From an uncultured Clostridia bacterium (GTDB lineage: Bacteria; Bacillota; Clostridia; Oscillospirales; Acutalibacteraceae), in contig CAMPAT010000027.1 in the NCBI GenBank assembly GCA_946633275.1, positions 1 through 7,865 of the forward strand: a stretch of 7,865 nucleotides of DNA, written 5' to 3'. Position 1 is the first letter of the stretch, and every line of letters begins with the position of its first letter. The notes under the pieces were generated by a model. The model was not told where the DNA came from and searched no databases. It was given only the letters and a program-made list of their open reading frames with translations. This document shows, piece after piece, positions 1 to 5,680 of the stretch. Made by a program: the position numbers and the translations under genes.

Positions 1-1
1 T

Positions 2-88
2 GAGGTGTTCCGCCTGCTCAAAATCAATGACATTGCTTACAATCAGCCCATGGCTTTACCTTATTCAACAGAAAACCCGTTTGATTAA
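2..88 (+). CDS. C-terminal end of an unidentified protein (5' end outside window)
   Basis: An open frame enters from the left edge and ends at TAA 86-88, giving 28 residues that begin EVFRLLKIND and end YSTENPFD. The first part looks like an amphipathic helix and the last ten residues like a polar tail, as is normal for the end of a soluble protein. No family can be named from so little. It points the same way as the STAS gene, 136 bp downstream, so the two could share a transcript; I see no convincing terminator between them. That this frame is a real gene end rather than chance is moderately supported by its composition and by the lack of any competing frame. Confidence 0.5.
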   Translation, partial: EVFRLLKINDIAYNQPMALPYSTENPFD

Positions 89-105
89 AATATGATAAAA
101 AGCTG

Positions 106-119
106 ATACCATACGGTAT
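106..119. repeat. Short inverted repeat ATACC-N4-GGTAT
   Basis: ATACC at 106-110 is mirrored by GGTAT at 115-119 around a 4-bp centre, in the gap between the first partial gene and the STAS gene. The stem is too short and lacks a following T-run, so it is not a terminator. It could be a small operator half-site pair, but a 5-bp match can occur by chance. The rest of this gap (89-224) holds no ORF and no promoter I would defend. Confidence 0.25.
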
Positions 120-224
120 TCATATAAGGCTCTAATGTCGAAATGATAATCGAAAAGAGAATGTAACGGCGTAATTGTTCGCTTAACCGACTTTAACTTA
201 TATAATTATAATGGAGAATGAATT

Positions 225-521
225 ATGACAATTAATAAAAGCAGAAATGATAACGAGCTTTTGCTCGCTGTTGAAGGCAGACTTGAAACTACAACAGCTC
301 CCGAACTTGAAACTGTAATTAAATCTGAAACTGACGGCATTACCTCCCTTGTGCTTGATTTTTCAAAGCTTGAGTATATATCATCAGCAGGTTTGAGAGC
401 TTTACTTATGGCGCAGAAGATTATGAATAATCAAGGCGCTATGAAAGTAACCGGAGCAAATGAGATTGTTACCGAAATATTTGAGGTAACAGGTTTCGCA
501 GACATTCTTACAATTGAATAA
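225..521 (+). CDS. STAS-domain protein (anti-sigma factor antagonist-like)
   Basis: This 98-residue protein is a single STAS domain, the fold of SpoIIAA and RsbV. Such proteins bind an anti-sigma kinase or similar partner in the cytoplasm, and a serine phosphorylation switches the binding. The order of elements fits: beta-strand ELLLAVEGRL (11-20), the TTTAPELE turn (22-29), strand SLVLDFSKL (41-49), the switch loop YISSAGLRALL (51-61) and a C-terminal helix and strand (80-98). By alignment with the D-S-x-G loop of SpoIIAA/RsbV, Ser54 is the likely phosphorylation site; the preceding Asp is Ser53 here. The ATG has GGAG at 213-216, eight bases upstream. No anti-sigma kinase, sigma factor or PP2C phosphatase gene is adjacent, so its partner is unknown. 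The strong hairpin directly after the gene suggests it ends its transcript. Confidence 0.85.
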   Translation: MTINKSRNDNELLLAVEGRLETTTAPELETVIKSETDGITSLVLDFSKLEYISSAGLRALLMAQKIMNNQGAMKVTGANEIVTEIFEVTGFADILTIE

Positions 522-531
522 TTTATCTATC

Positions 532-565
532 AAAAAACAGCCTTCGCGTATTGCGAAGGCTGTTT
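532..565. terminator. Bidirectional rho-independent terminator between convergent genes
   Basis: A perfect 13-bp stem, 535-547 with 553-565, closes a 5-base loop (548-552); its core is CAGCCTTCGC paired with GCGAAGGCTG. On the minus strand the hairpin is followed by six U residues (complement of A532-A537), an excellent terminator for the L,D-transpeptidase whose stop codon is at 571-573. On the plus strand it is followed by a poorer T-rich stretch, so it should also stop the STAS transcript, less efficiently. The position between two convergent stop codons supports a shared role. Confidence 0.92.
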
Positions 566-570
566 GAAGT

Positions 571-1341
571 TTAGTAAACAGTAACTGTTGTTCCGGGAGT
601 AACAGTCTGAAGAATCTTTATCATATTTTCTTCCGATACAGCTACACATCCGCCCGTGGGGTAATCAGGCTCTTTCCAGCAATGAAGGAAGATTGCATTA
701 CCTGCGTAAGGAGCGCCTGCTTTGTTATAGCCGAGGTCGAGGAAGTAAGCATATCTTATAGGATAATCCATAAGATGTTCATCTTCTGAATAATCGTTAT
801 TCGGGTCCTGACTCTTATAGAGAAGGGTGTTGTACTTCTTGCCGTTTGAACCTGTTGCACACCAGTACATATCGTCAGTTACTTTAGTGTACTTAACTCG
901 GCTGCCCGGGTCGTCTTTAATACCGTAAGCCTCGCCGATTTCCCAAGTTCCGAGAGGAGTTTTTGTGTCGCCTTCAGACTGCTTGCCGGGACCGTTTTTG
1001 CCGACGAGTGCTTCACAAGAAAATACTTTTTCGTATTTGCCGTCATTCGCCTGATAGATTGTCAACTCAGCGTGGTAGTCGCCGTCGATAGCCGTTTTGA
1101 TACCCATGCGGTATTCGCCGTTGCGCTCTTTTGAAATCGGCTGTCCGAATAATGTGCTTTCAACCTCTTCCTGCGAAATAATGTTTTTGTATAGCTTGTA
1201 GTCTTTTGTGATATCCTGGTATTTTGCGTTAGCGGCTTCAATCTCATTTTGCGCGTCGATATGTACATAAACGAGAGTACATGAGAGTACAATGATTAAT
1301 GCTGCTAATACAGAAATGATTACTTTAACGTTTTTTGCCAT
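571..1341 (-). CDS. Membrane-anchored L,D-transpeptidase (YkuD domain)
   Basis: Enzymes of this family use a catalytic cysteine to form 3-3 cross-links in peptidoglycan, or to attach or remove proteins, outside the membrane. The 256-residue protein has a basic N-terminus, a hydrophobic segment at about 7-28, a helical linker (31-60) and a YkuD domain at about 80-256. Visible signatures are the GKNGPGK...EGDTKTPLGTWEIG block (114-136), the substrate-loop Tyr/Trp region (151-175), and the catalytic His220 and Cys232 in HCWK...PTGGCVAVSEENM. The usual [S/T]HGC is TGGC here, a known variant in Firmicutes. VLSC (18-21) resembles a lipobox, but hydrophobicity continues past the Cys, so a plain signal anchor is more likely. 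The ATG at 1339-1341 is chosen over the GTG at 1348-1350 because AAAGGA lies 11 bases before the ATG and only 2 before the GTG. It has its own promoter and terminator, so it is monocistronic. Confidence 0.88.
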   Translation of the reverse strand: MAKNVKVIISVLAALIIVLSCTLVYVHIDAQNEIEAANAKYQDITKDYKLYKNIISQEEVESTLFGQPISKERNGEYRMGIKTAIDGDYHAELTIYQANDGKYEKVFSCEALVGKNGPGKQSEGDTKTPLGTWEIGEAYGIKDDPGSRVKYTKVTDDMYWCATGSNGKKYNTLLYKSQDPNNDYSEDEHLMDYPIRYAYFLDLGYNKAGAPYAGNAIFLHCWKEPDYPTGGCVAVSEENMIKILQTVTPGTTVTVY

Positions 1342-1352
1342 TATTAGCACCG

Positions 1353-1358
1353 TCCTTT
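1353..1358 (-). promoter_or_regulatory. Ribosome binding site deciding the L,D-transpeptidase start
   Basis: On the minus strand AAAGGA is the only Shine-Dalgarno-like sequence upstream of the gene. It is 11 bases from the ATG at 1341-1339 but only 2 bases from the in-frame GTG at 1350-1348, so the shorter protein starting MAKNVK is preferred. Confidence 0.65.
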
Positions 1359-1370
1359 TGAATTTTACTT

Positions 1371-1399
1371 ATTATAACATATTAATAATAATTTGTCAC
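1371..1399 (-). promoter_or_regulatory. Sigma-A type promoter of the L,D-transpeptidase gene
   Basis: Read on the minus strand, the -35 box is GTGACA (1394-1399, five of six to consensus). A spacer of exactly 17 bp follows, then a perfect TATAAT -10 box (1371-1376) with an extended -10 TG one base upstream (TGTTATAAT). Transcription would start near 1364, leaving a leader of about 23 bases that contains the ribosome binding site. The spacer holds one copy of TATTAATAATAA (1380-1391, plus-strand reading). Confidence 0.75.
1380..1391. repeat. TATTAATAATAA motif, copy 1 (in the leftward promoter spacer)
   Basis: This 12-bp sequence is identical to 1423-1434 and differs at one base from 1497-1508. 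It lies inside the spacer of the leftward promoter. The region is very AT-rich, so chance repetition is possible, but its position inside a promoter is what an operator would show. Confidence 0.4.
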
Positions 1400-1413
1400 T
1401 AAATAAATATACG

Positions 1414-1442
1414 TTGAAATATTATTAATAATAAGTTATCAT
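1414..1442 (+). promoter_or_regulatory. Sigma-A type promoter of the GH2-GH78 operon
   Basis: The -35 box TTGAAA (1414-1419, five of six) and -10 box TATCAT (1437-1442, five of six) are separated by exactly 17 bp. Transcription would start near 1449, giving a leader of about 31 bases that includes GGAGAG at 1469-1474, five bases before the ATG. A second TATAAT at 1450-1455 has no matching -35. The spacer is largely occupied by a perfect palindrome (1420-1433), which makes repression at this promoter plausible. Confidence 0.65.
1420..1434. repeat. Palindrome TATTATTAATAATA containing motif copy 2
   Basis: Bases 1420-1433 form a perfect 14-bp palindrome centred between 1426 and 1427, and 1423-1434 is an exact second copy of TATTAATAATAA. 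It sits between the -35 and -10 boxes of the glycosidase operon promoter. It is a candidate operator; AT-rich composition lowers confidence. Confidence 0.4.
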
Positions 1443-1479
1443 AGAATTATATAATTTTTAATCTTAACGGAGAGCAGAA

Positions 1480-3630
1480 ATGAGAAGGGTCATTAATATT
1501 AATAATGATTGGACGTTCAGAATTAACGGCGCGCAGAAGAAAGTTAACCTTCCGCATTGCTGGAATGCTGCCGACGGCACCACAAAAGACTATGTAAGAA
1601 CAAAATGTGTTTATGAAAAAGTGCTTGCTCCGTCTGATAAAAATACTTTTCTTCTTATTGAGGGGGCAAACTCGGTTGCGCAGGTTGCTGTTGACGGAAA
1701 CATTGTCAATACTCATAAAGGCGGCTACAGCGCGTTTGCAACCGACCTTTCTCCGTATATAAAAAACGGCTGCTTCCTGCAGATTTATGTTGATAATAGT
1801 GATTATGAAGATGTGTATCCTTCAAATGCGGACTTTACATTCTGGGGCGGAATTTACCGTAATGTATCTCTTATTGAAACAGATAACTGTCATTTTTCAT
1901 TTCGCGATTATTCTTCTGACGGAGTTTATGCAACTCCGATAAAGGCGAATGACGGCTGGGCTCTTGACATTAAGTGTATTGTTGATAATATGACTGACAA
2001 TGCGATAATAAGATATACTCTCGCCGATAAAACAGGCGCTGTTGTTACTCAGACTGAAAGTAAAGAGACACATATTTCTCTTGAGTGCGAAAATCCGGTT
2101 CTCTGGGACGGTGTAGATAACCCGTATCTTTACACTCTTAAATGTGAAATTGTTGACGGCGGCAGCGTGCTCGATGACGTTGTGCTCAGAGTAGGTTTTC
2201 GCACGGTGGAAATAAATAGCGAGAAAGGACTTTTCCTTAACGGAAAACATCTTAAACTCCGTGGTGTTTCACGCCATCAGGACAGAGAGAGTATGGGTAA
2301 TGCTATTACTGAAAAAGAACACCTTGAGGACTTAAATTTAATTCTTGAGATGGGCGCTAACTCAGTACGCCTTGCGCATTATCAGCAAAATAAGTATTTT
2401 TACGATTTATGCGATGAAAAAGGCGTGCTCGTCTGGGCTGAAGCGCCTGTTATTTCCTCCTTCAGCGAGGCAAAGCAGGATAACGCCCGAGAACAGCTCG
2501 CGGAACTTGTAACGCAAAATTACAATCATCCGTGTATCTTCTGCTGGGGAATAGAAAACGAGATTACTCAGAATAAAAAGAACAGTAAAAATAAGGCGTT
2601 AGTGCCTTGTATGCGCGAGCTCAATAAACTCGTTAAATCTCTTGACAGCTCGAGATATACCACTTGTGCTCAGCTTTCAATTCTCGACCAGGAGTCGCCT
2701 CTAAACAGAATAACGGATATTCTCGGCTATAATCATTACTTCGGCTGGTATGATTTCGGCTTTGAATTTCTTAATAAATGGCTCGATAATTTCCATATCG
2801 ATTACCCCGAGTTAAAGCTTTGCCTTTCTGAATACGGCGCAGAAGGACTTGTTAATCTGCATTCTGCCAATCCCGTGCAGGGTGATTATTCTGAGGAGTA
2901 TCAATGCATTTTCCACGAGAATTATATTAAAGCGATTTCTTCGCGTGACTGGCTTTGGGGTTCTTACGTCTGGAATATGTTTGACTTCGGTGCCGCTAAC
3001 AGACGCGAAGGCGGAGTTGTAGGTAAAAACAATAAGGGTCTTGCGACGTACGACAGAAAAACGAAGAAGGATTCATTCTATCTATATAAAGCGTATTGGT
3101 GCGACGAGCCGTTTGTTCATATCTGCGCAGAACGATTTAAAGTCAGAAAAGCAGGTCGCTACGACATAAAAGTATATTCAAATCAGTCTTGCGTTACTCT
3201 TACGGTAAACTGTAAAGAATATACACAAAAAGGCGACAAAATATTTGTTTTTAAAAATATTGATATAAAAAATGGCGAGAATATTCTGAGCGCAGGAGAA
3301 CACGTCATTACTATTATAGGCGCGGATGAAACTGACAACTCATATTCAATCTCATCAGAAAACTCATTTGTCAGAAACTGGGCGAAGAAGAGCGCTGAAG
3401 AGAGAAGCAACTATCTTTCTCCCGACAGCACAATCAGGGAGCTTGTGCGCAGCAAAGACGCTCATATTATGGTCGAAGGAAAGCTCGGGAACGACAAGCT
3501 GACTTCGCCGCTGTTAAAACTGATTTATCCTATGAAAATTAAAACTGCACTTAAAATTGCGCGCAGGTTCGGTCTTACAAAAAACGACTGCCTGCTGCTC
3601 AGCGAGTACACTTATGCAATACATAAATAG
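1480..3630 (+). CDS. Glycoside hydrolase family 2 enzyme (beta-galactosidase/beta-glucuronidase type)
   Basis: This 716-residue retaining exo-glycosidase removes a terminal beta-linked sugar and lacks a signal peptide, so it acts on imported oligosaccharides. Domains in order are a GH2 jelly-roll (about 1-135, with FTFWGGIYR), an Ig-like domain (about 140-245), a TIM barrel (about 250-545, opening NGKHLKLRGVSRHQD), a second Ig-like domain (about 550-625), and an unusual helical tail (about 626-716). The acid/base is Glu361 in WGIENE and the nucleophile Glu451 in SEYGAEG; the aromatic YNHYFGWY is also present. Residues 517-520 read NNKG, matching the N-x-K-G signature that contacts the carboxylate in beta-glucuronidases. 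However, the Arg found four residues before that Asn in E. coli GUS is Val513 here, so the substrate is undecided; beta-galactosidase is the default call. The gene overlaps the rhamnosidase gene by 17 bp, so the two should be made together. Confidence 0.9.
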   Translation: MRRVININNDWTFRINGAQKKVNLPHCWNAADGTTKDYVRTKCVYEKVLAPSDKNTFLLIEGANSVAQVAVDGNIVNTHKGGYSAFATDLSPYIKNGCFLQIYVDNSDYEDVYPSNADFTFWGGIYRNVSLIETDNCHFSFRDYSSDGVYATPIKANDGWALDIKCIVDNMTDNAIIRYTLADKTGAVVTQTESKETHISLECENPVLWDGVDNPYLYTLKCEIVDGGSVLDDVVLRVGFRTVEINSEKGLFLNGKHLKLRGVSRHQDRESMGNAITEKEHLEDLNLILEMGANSVRLAHYQQNKYFYDLCDEKGVLVWAEAPVISSFSEAKQDNAREQLAELVTQNYNHPCIFCWGIENEITQNKKNSKNKALVPCMRELNKLVKSLDSSRYTTCAQLSILDQESPLNRITDILGYNHYFGWYDFGFEFLNKWLDNFHIDYPELKLCLSEYGAEGLVNLHSANPVQGDYSEEYQCIFHENYIKAISSRDWLWGSYVWNMFDFGAANRREGGVVGKNNKGLATYDRKTKKDSFYLYKAYWCDEPFVHICAERFKVRKAGRYDIKVYSNQSCVTLTVNCKEYTQKGDKIFVFKNIDIKNGENILSAGEHVITIIGADETDNSYSISSENSFVRNWAKKSAEERSNYLSPDSTIRELVRSKDAHIMVEGKLGNDKLTSPLLKLIYPMKIKTALKIARRFGLTKNDCLLLSEYTYAIHK
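1497..1508. repeat. TATTAATAATGA motif, near-copy 3 (inside the GH2 start)
   Basis: Eleven of twelve bases match the motif at 1380 and 1423. It overlaps a 12-bp palindrome ATTAATATTAAT (1492-1503). The sequence also encodes the Ile-Asn repeats at the start of the GH2 protein, so codon content alone may explain it. Confidence 0.25.
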
Positions 3631-5557
3631 AAAACTAAACGGAAAGTGGATAACAACTTCCGAATTTGAAAAACTGCCGTATATTAACGTTTTTCACCGT
3701 TATCTTGACAGCTATCCCGTACCAAAAAGTGAGTTTCAGAACTGCCACATTCTTTTTCGGAAACGCTTTTTTCTTGACAAAACAAAAAATGCAAAGATTT
3801 TTATAGGAGCGGACGATTGTTTTAAGCTATATATTAACGGCAAATTTGTATCGGAATGCTTCAGCCAGAATTTACGTGAAATAGATATTGAGAAGTATCT
3901 TAGTAAGGGCGAAAATCTGCTTGCTGTTCACACGTATTATCATGGTTTAATTAATCGTGTGTTCGTCAGCGGCGATAACTGTCACGGACTTTTATGCGAT
4001 ATTATCGTCGACGGTAAAACTGTCTTATCAAGTGATGAAACGTTCTTGTATTCTTACCACGAAGGATATAAGTCAAACGGCATAATCGGCTACGACACTC
4101 AGTTTTCTGAGATTTATGACGCAGGAGCAAAGCAGGTCGGCTTTGAAAAAGTCAATTTTGACGACTCAGAGTGGAAAAACGCAAGAGTTAAAGAAAACGC
4201 CTTGTGTACTCTCGGTGTATCTCAAGCAAAACTGCTTGTTTTTGAGACGATTAAACCTGTTCTTGAGAAAACAGATTACGGCTATCTTGCGGATTTTTCT
4301 TCAAATTTTGTCGGTTATTTAAATCTGACCGCGAAGGGCGAGAAGGGAAGCGAGATAATTCTGCGCTTCGGTCAGGAACTTGATGATAACGGACGCGTGC
4401 GTTATAAAATGCGAGCGAACTGTACTTACGAAGACAGGATGATTCTTTCAGGTACTGATGATGAGCTTTCTGAATTTGATTATAAGGCGTTTCGATATGC
4501 GGAAATAATTTTGCCGAAAGACGCAGAAATCGACGAAAAATCAATAACGCTTACCGCAAGGCATTATCCTTTTGAAACTAAAGAGAAAAATTTTGAGGAT
4601 GAAGCTCTTAATAAGATTTGGAAGTTATGTATCCATACTCTTAAATACGGTGTGCAGGAGACTGTGCAGGACTGTCCTGACAGGGAAAAAGGCTATTATC
4701 TCGGTGACGGCTCTTATATTGCTCTTACTTTCGGGAAGCTTACGGGCGACTGGTCGCTTTTCAGGCAGCTAATCAGAGACGCTCTGAATACGAGTCACGT
4801 ATCGCCGTCGCTCCTGACTTGTCTTAACTGCTCGCTAATTCAGGAAATTGCTGAGTTTCCGCTTATTATGGTTAATGCAGTAAATATCTATCTTTCTCTT
4901 ACTGACGACAGGGAATTCGTTGAAGATATTATTCCCGATTTAAAGGCGCTTCTCGATTATTATCATCAGGAGTATACCGACGGCGTTCTGATTAACAGAA
5001 TTGATAAGTGGTGCGTTGTGGAATGGCCTGAGCAGTTCAGAGATAATTACGACGTTAATCTCGAACAGAACAGCTTGCTTTGTGATACACATTGCGTCAT
5101 CAATGCGTATTATTACGCTGCACTATGCTCGTTTAATAATCTTTCCTGCACAGCGGTATATGATACGGAAACGGTGAAGAAAGCGTATCTTGAAGCGTTT
5201 TACGATGAAAAGAATTACTGCTTTAAAGACAGCGCGACCTCAGAGCACTCAAGCTTTATTTCAAATGTTTTTTCTTACGCGTTCGGCTTGTGCCCCGATA
5301 CGTCAGCAGAGGAGAAAATTTTTTGCGAAATTCAGCAAAGAGGAATCAGCGCAGTTAACATTTTTGCGCTTTTTCCGCTTATGTATAAGCTCAAGTGCGA
5401 CGGCAGAGATTTAACGCAGTTCATATCAGACGAGAGAGCATATCTCAATATGCTTTCTCAGGGTGCTACAACAACATTTGAAACGTGGGGGAAAGAGAAA
5501 AAATGGAATACTTCGCTGTTTCATCTGACTCTTTCATATATCGCTTTCTTTATGTAA
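3614..5557 (+). CDS. Glycoside hydrolase family 78 alpha-L-rhamnosidase
   Basis: This 647-residue inverting enzyme should release alpha-L-rhamnose from plant glycans or glycosides in the cytoplasm. It shows an N-terminal jelly-roll (about 45-150, RKRFFLDKTKNAKIFIGADD), a rhamnosidase beta-domain (about 208-295, ending FRYAEI) and an (alpha/alpha)6 barrel (about 315-647). The catalytic set fits GH78: Asp353, Glu358 and Asp365 in DCPDREKGYYLGD have the same +5/+12 spacing as Asp567/Glu572/Asp579 of Bacillus RhaB, and Glu623 in FETWG matches its Glu841. The protein stops soon after the barrel, without the small C-terminal beta-sandwich many members have. About 20 cysteines and no signal peptide point to a reduced, intracellular location. 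The ATG at 3614 lies 17 bp inside the GH2 gene. Its only SD-like sequence is a weak GCGAG, so translation is probably coupled to GH2. An in-frame TTG at 3557 would add 19 residues unlike the family. Confidence 0.9.
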   Translation: MQYINRKLNGKWITTSEFEKLPYINVFHRYLDSYPVPKSEFQNCHILFRKRFFLDKTKNAKIFIGADDCFKLYINGKFVSECFSQNLREIDIEKYLSKGENLLAVHTYYHGLINRVFVSGDNCHGLLCDIIVDGKTVLSSDETFLYSYHEGYKSNGIIGYDTQFSEIYDAGAKQVGFEKVNFDDSEWKNARVKENALCTLGVSQAKLLVFETIKPVLEKTDYGYLADFSSNFVGYLNLTAKGEKGSEIILRFGQELDDNGRVRYKMRANCTYEDRMILSGTDDELSEFDYKAFRYAEIILPKDAEIDEKSITLTARHYPFETKEKNFEDEALNKIWKLCIHTLKYGVQETVQDCPDREKGYYLGDGSYIALTFGKLTGDWSLFRQLIRDALNTSHVSPSLLTCLNCSLIQEIAEFPLIMVNAVNIYLSLTDDREFVEDIIPDLKALLDYYHQEYTDGVLINRIDKWCVVEWPEQFRDNYDVNLEQNSLLCDTHCVINAYYYAALCSFNNLSCTAVYDTETVKKAYLEAFYDEKNYCFKDSATSEHSSFISNVFSYAFGLCPDTSAEEKIFCEIQQRGISAVNIFALFPLMYKLKCDGRDLTQFISDERAYLNMLSQGATTTFETWGKEKKWNTSLFHLTLSYIAFFM

Positions 5558-5579
5558 ATTTAGCAGTAACGGGGGACGT

Positions 5580-5624
5580 ATGAATACATTTTATGCAAGA
5601 GACAGCCAAAACGAGAGAGAATAA
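5580..5624 (+). CDS. Possible 14-residue ORF after the rhamnosidase
   Basis: ATG 5580-5582 follows a GGGGGA (5571-5576) that could act as a ribosome binding site, and the frame runs 14 codons (MNTFYARDSQNERE) to TAA 5622-5624. It ends just after a GAGAGAGA run (5613-5620). One more GA would fuse it to the next small frame (5593-5679) into a 33-residue ORF. It may be a decayed gene start, a leader peptide or chance; I recognise no family. Confidence 0.25.
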   Translation: MNTFYARDSQNERE

Positions 5625-5679
5625 ATTGATCATCGGTTACGGCGGTATTGAGAAATATTACAGATTAGGGGAAGATTAA
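5593..5679 (+). pseudogene. Possible gene remnant or 28-residue ORF before the methyltransferase
   Basis: An open frame from ATG 5593 to TAA 5677-5679 encodes 28 residues ending IIGYGGIEKYYRLGED, a stretch that looks protein-like. There is no ribosome binding site before its ATG, so it would only be translated as part of something longer. A 2-bp difference in the GAGAGAGA run at 5613-5620 would join it to the ORF at 5580. Its stop lies one base before the GTG start of the methyltransferase. Whether it is the tail of a lost gene, a short coupled peptide or chance cannot be decided from the window. Confidence 0.25.
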
Positions 5680-5680
5680 C

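Noticed and set aside
201..212. Tandem TATAAT boxes just before the STAS gene
   Set aside because: No -35 box at 16-18 bp; the nearest candidate TTGTTC (175-180) is 20 bp from the first box, and the transcript would begin on top of the ribosome binding site.
1342..1350. GTG start for the L,D-transpeptidase
   Set aside because: The ribosome binding site would be only two bases from the GTG; the ATG nine bases later has workable spacing.
1450..1455. Second TATAAT upstream of the GH2 gene
   Set aside because: No -35 match at proper spacing, whereas TTGAAA-17-TATCAT just upstream fits well.
3557..3613. In-frame TTG start extending the rhamnosidase by 19 residues
   Set aside because: The added residues (RAGSVLQKTTACCSASTL) are the out-of-frame reading of the GH2 end and do not resemble a GH78 N-terminus.
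4251..4544. Minus-strand 97-residue and similar out-of-frame ORFs inside the glycosidase genes
   Set aside because: They are shadows of strongly supported coding regions, with no ribosome binding sites and no motifs.
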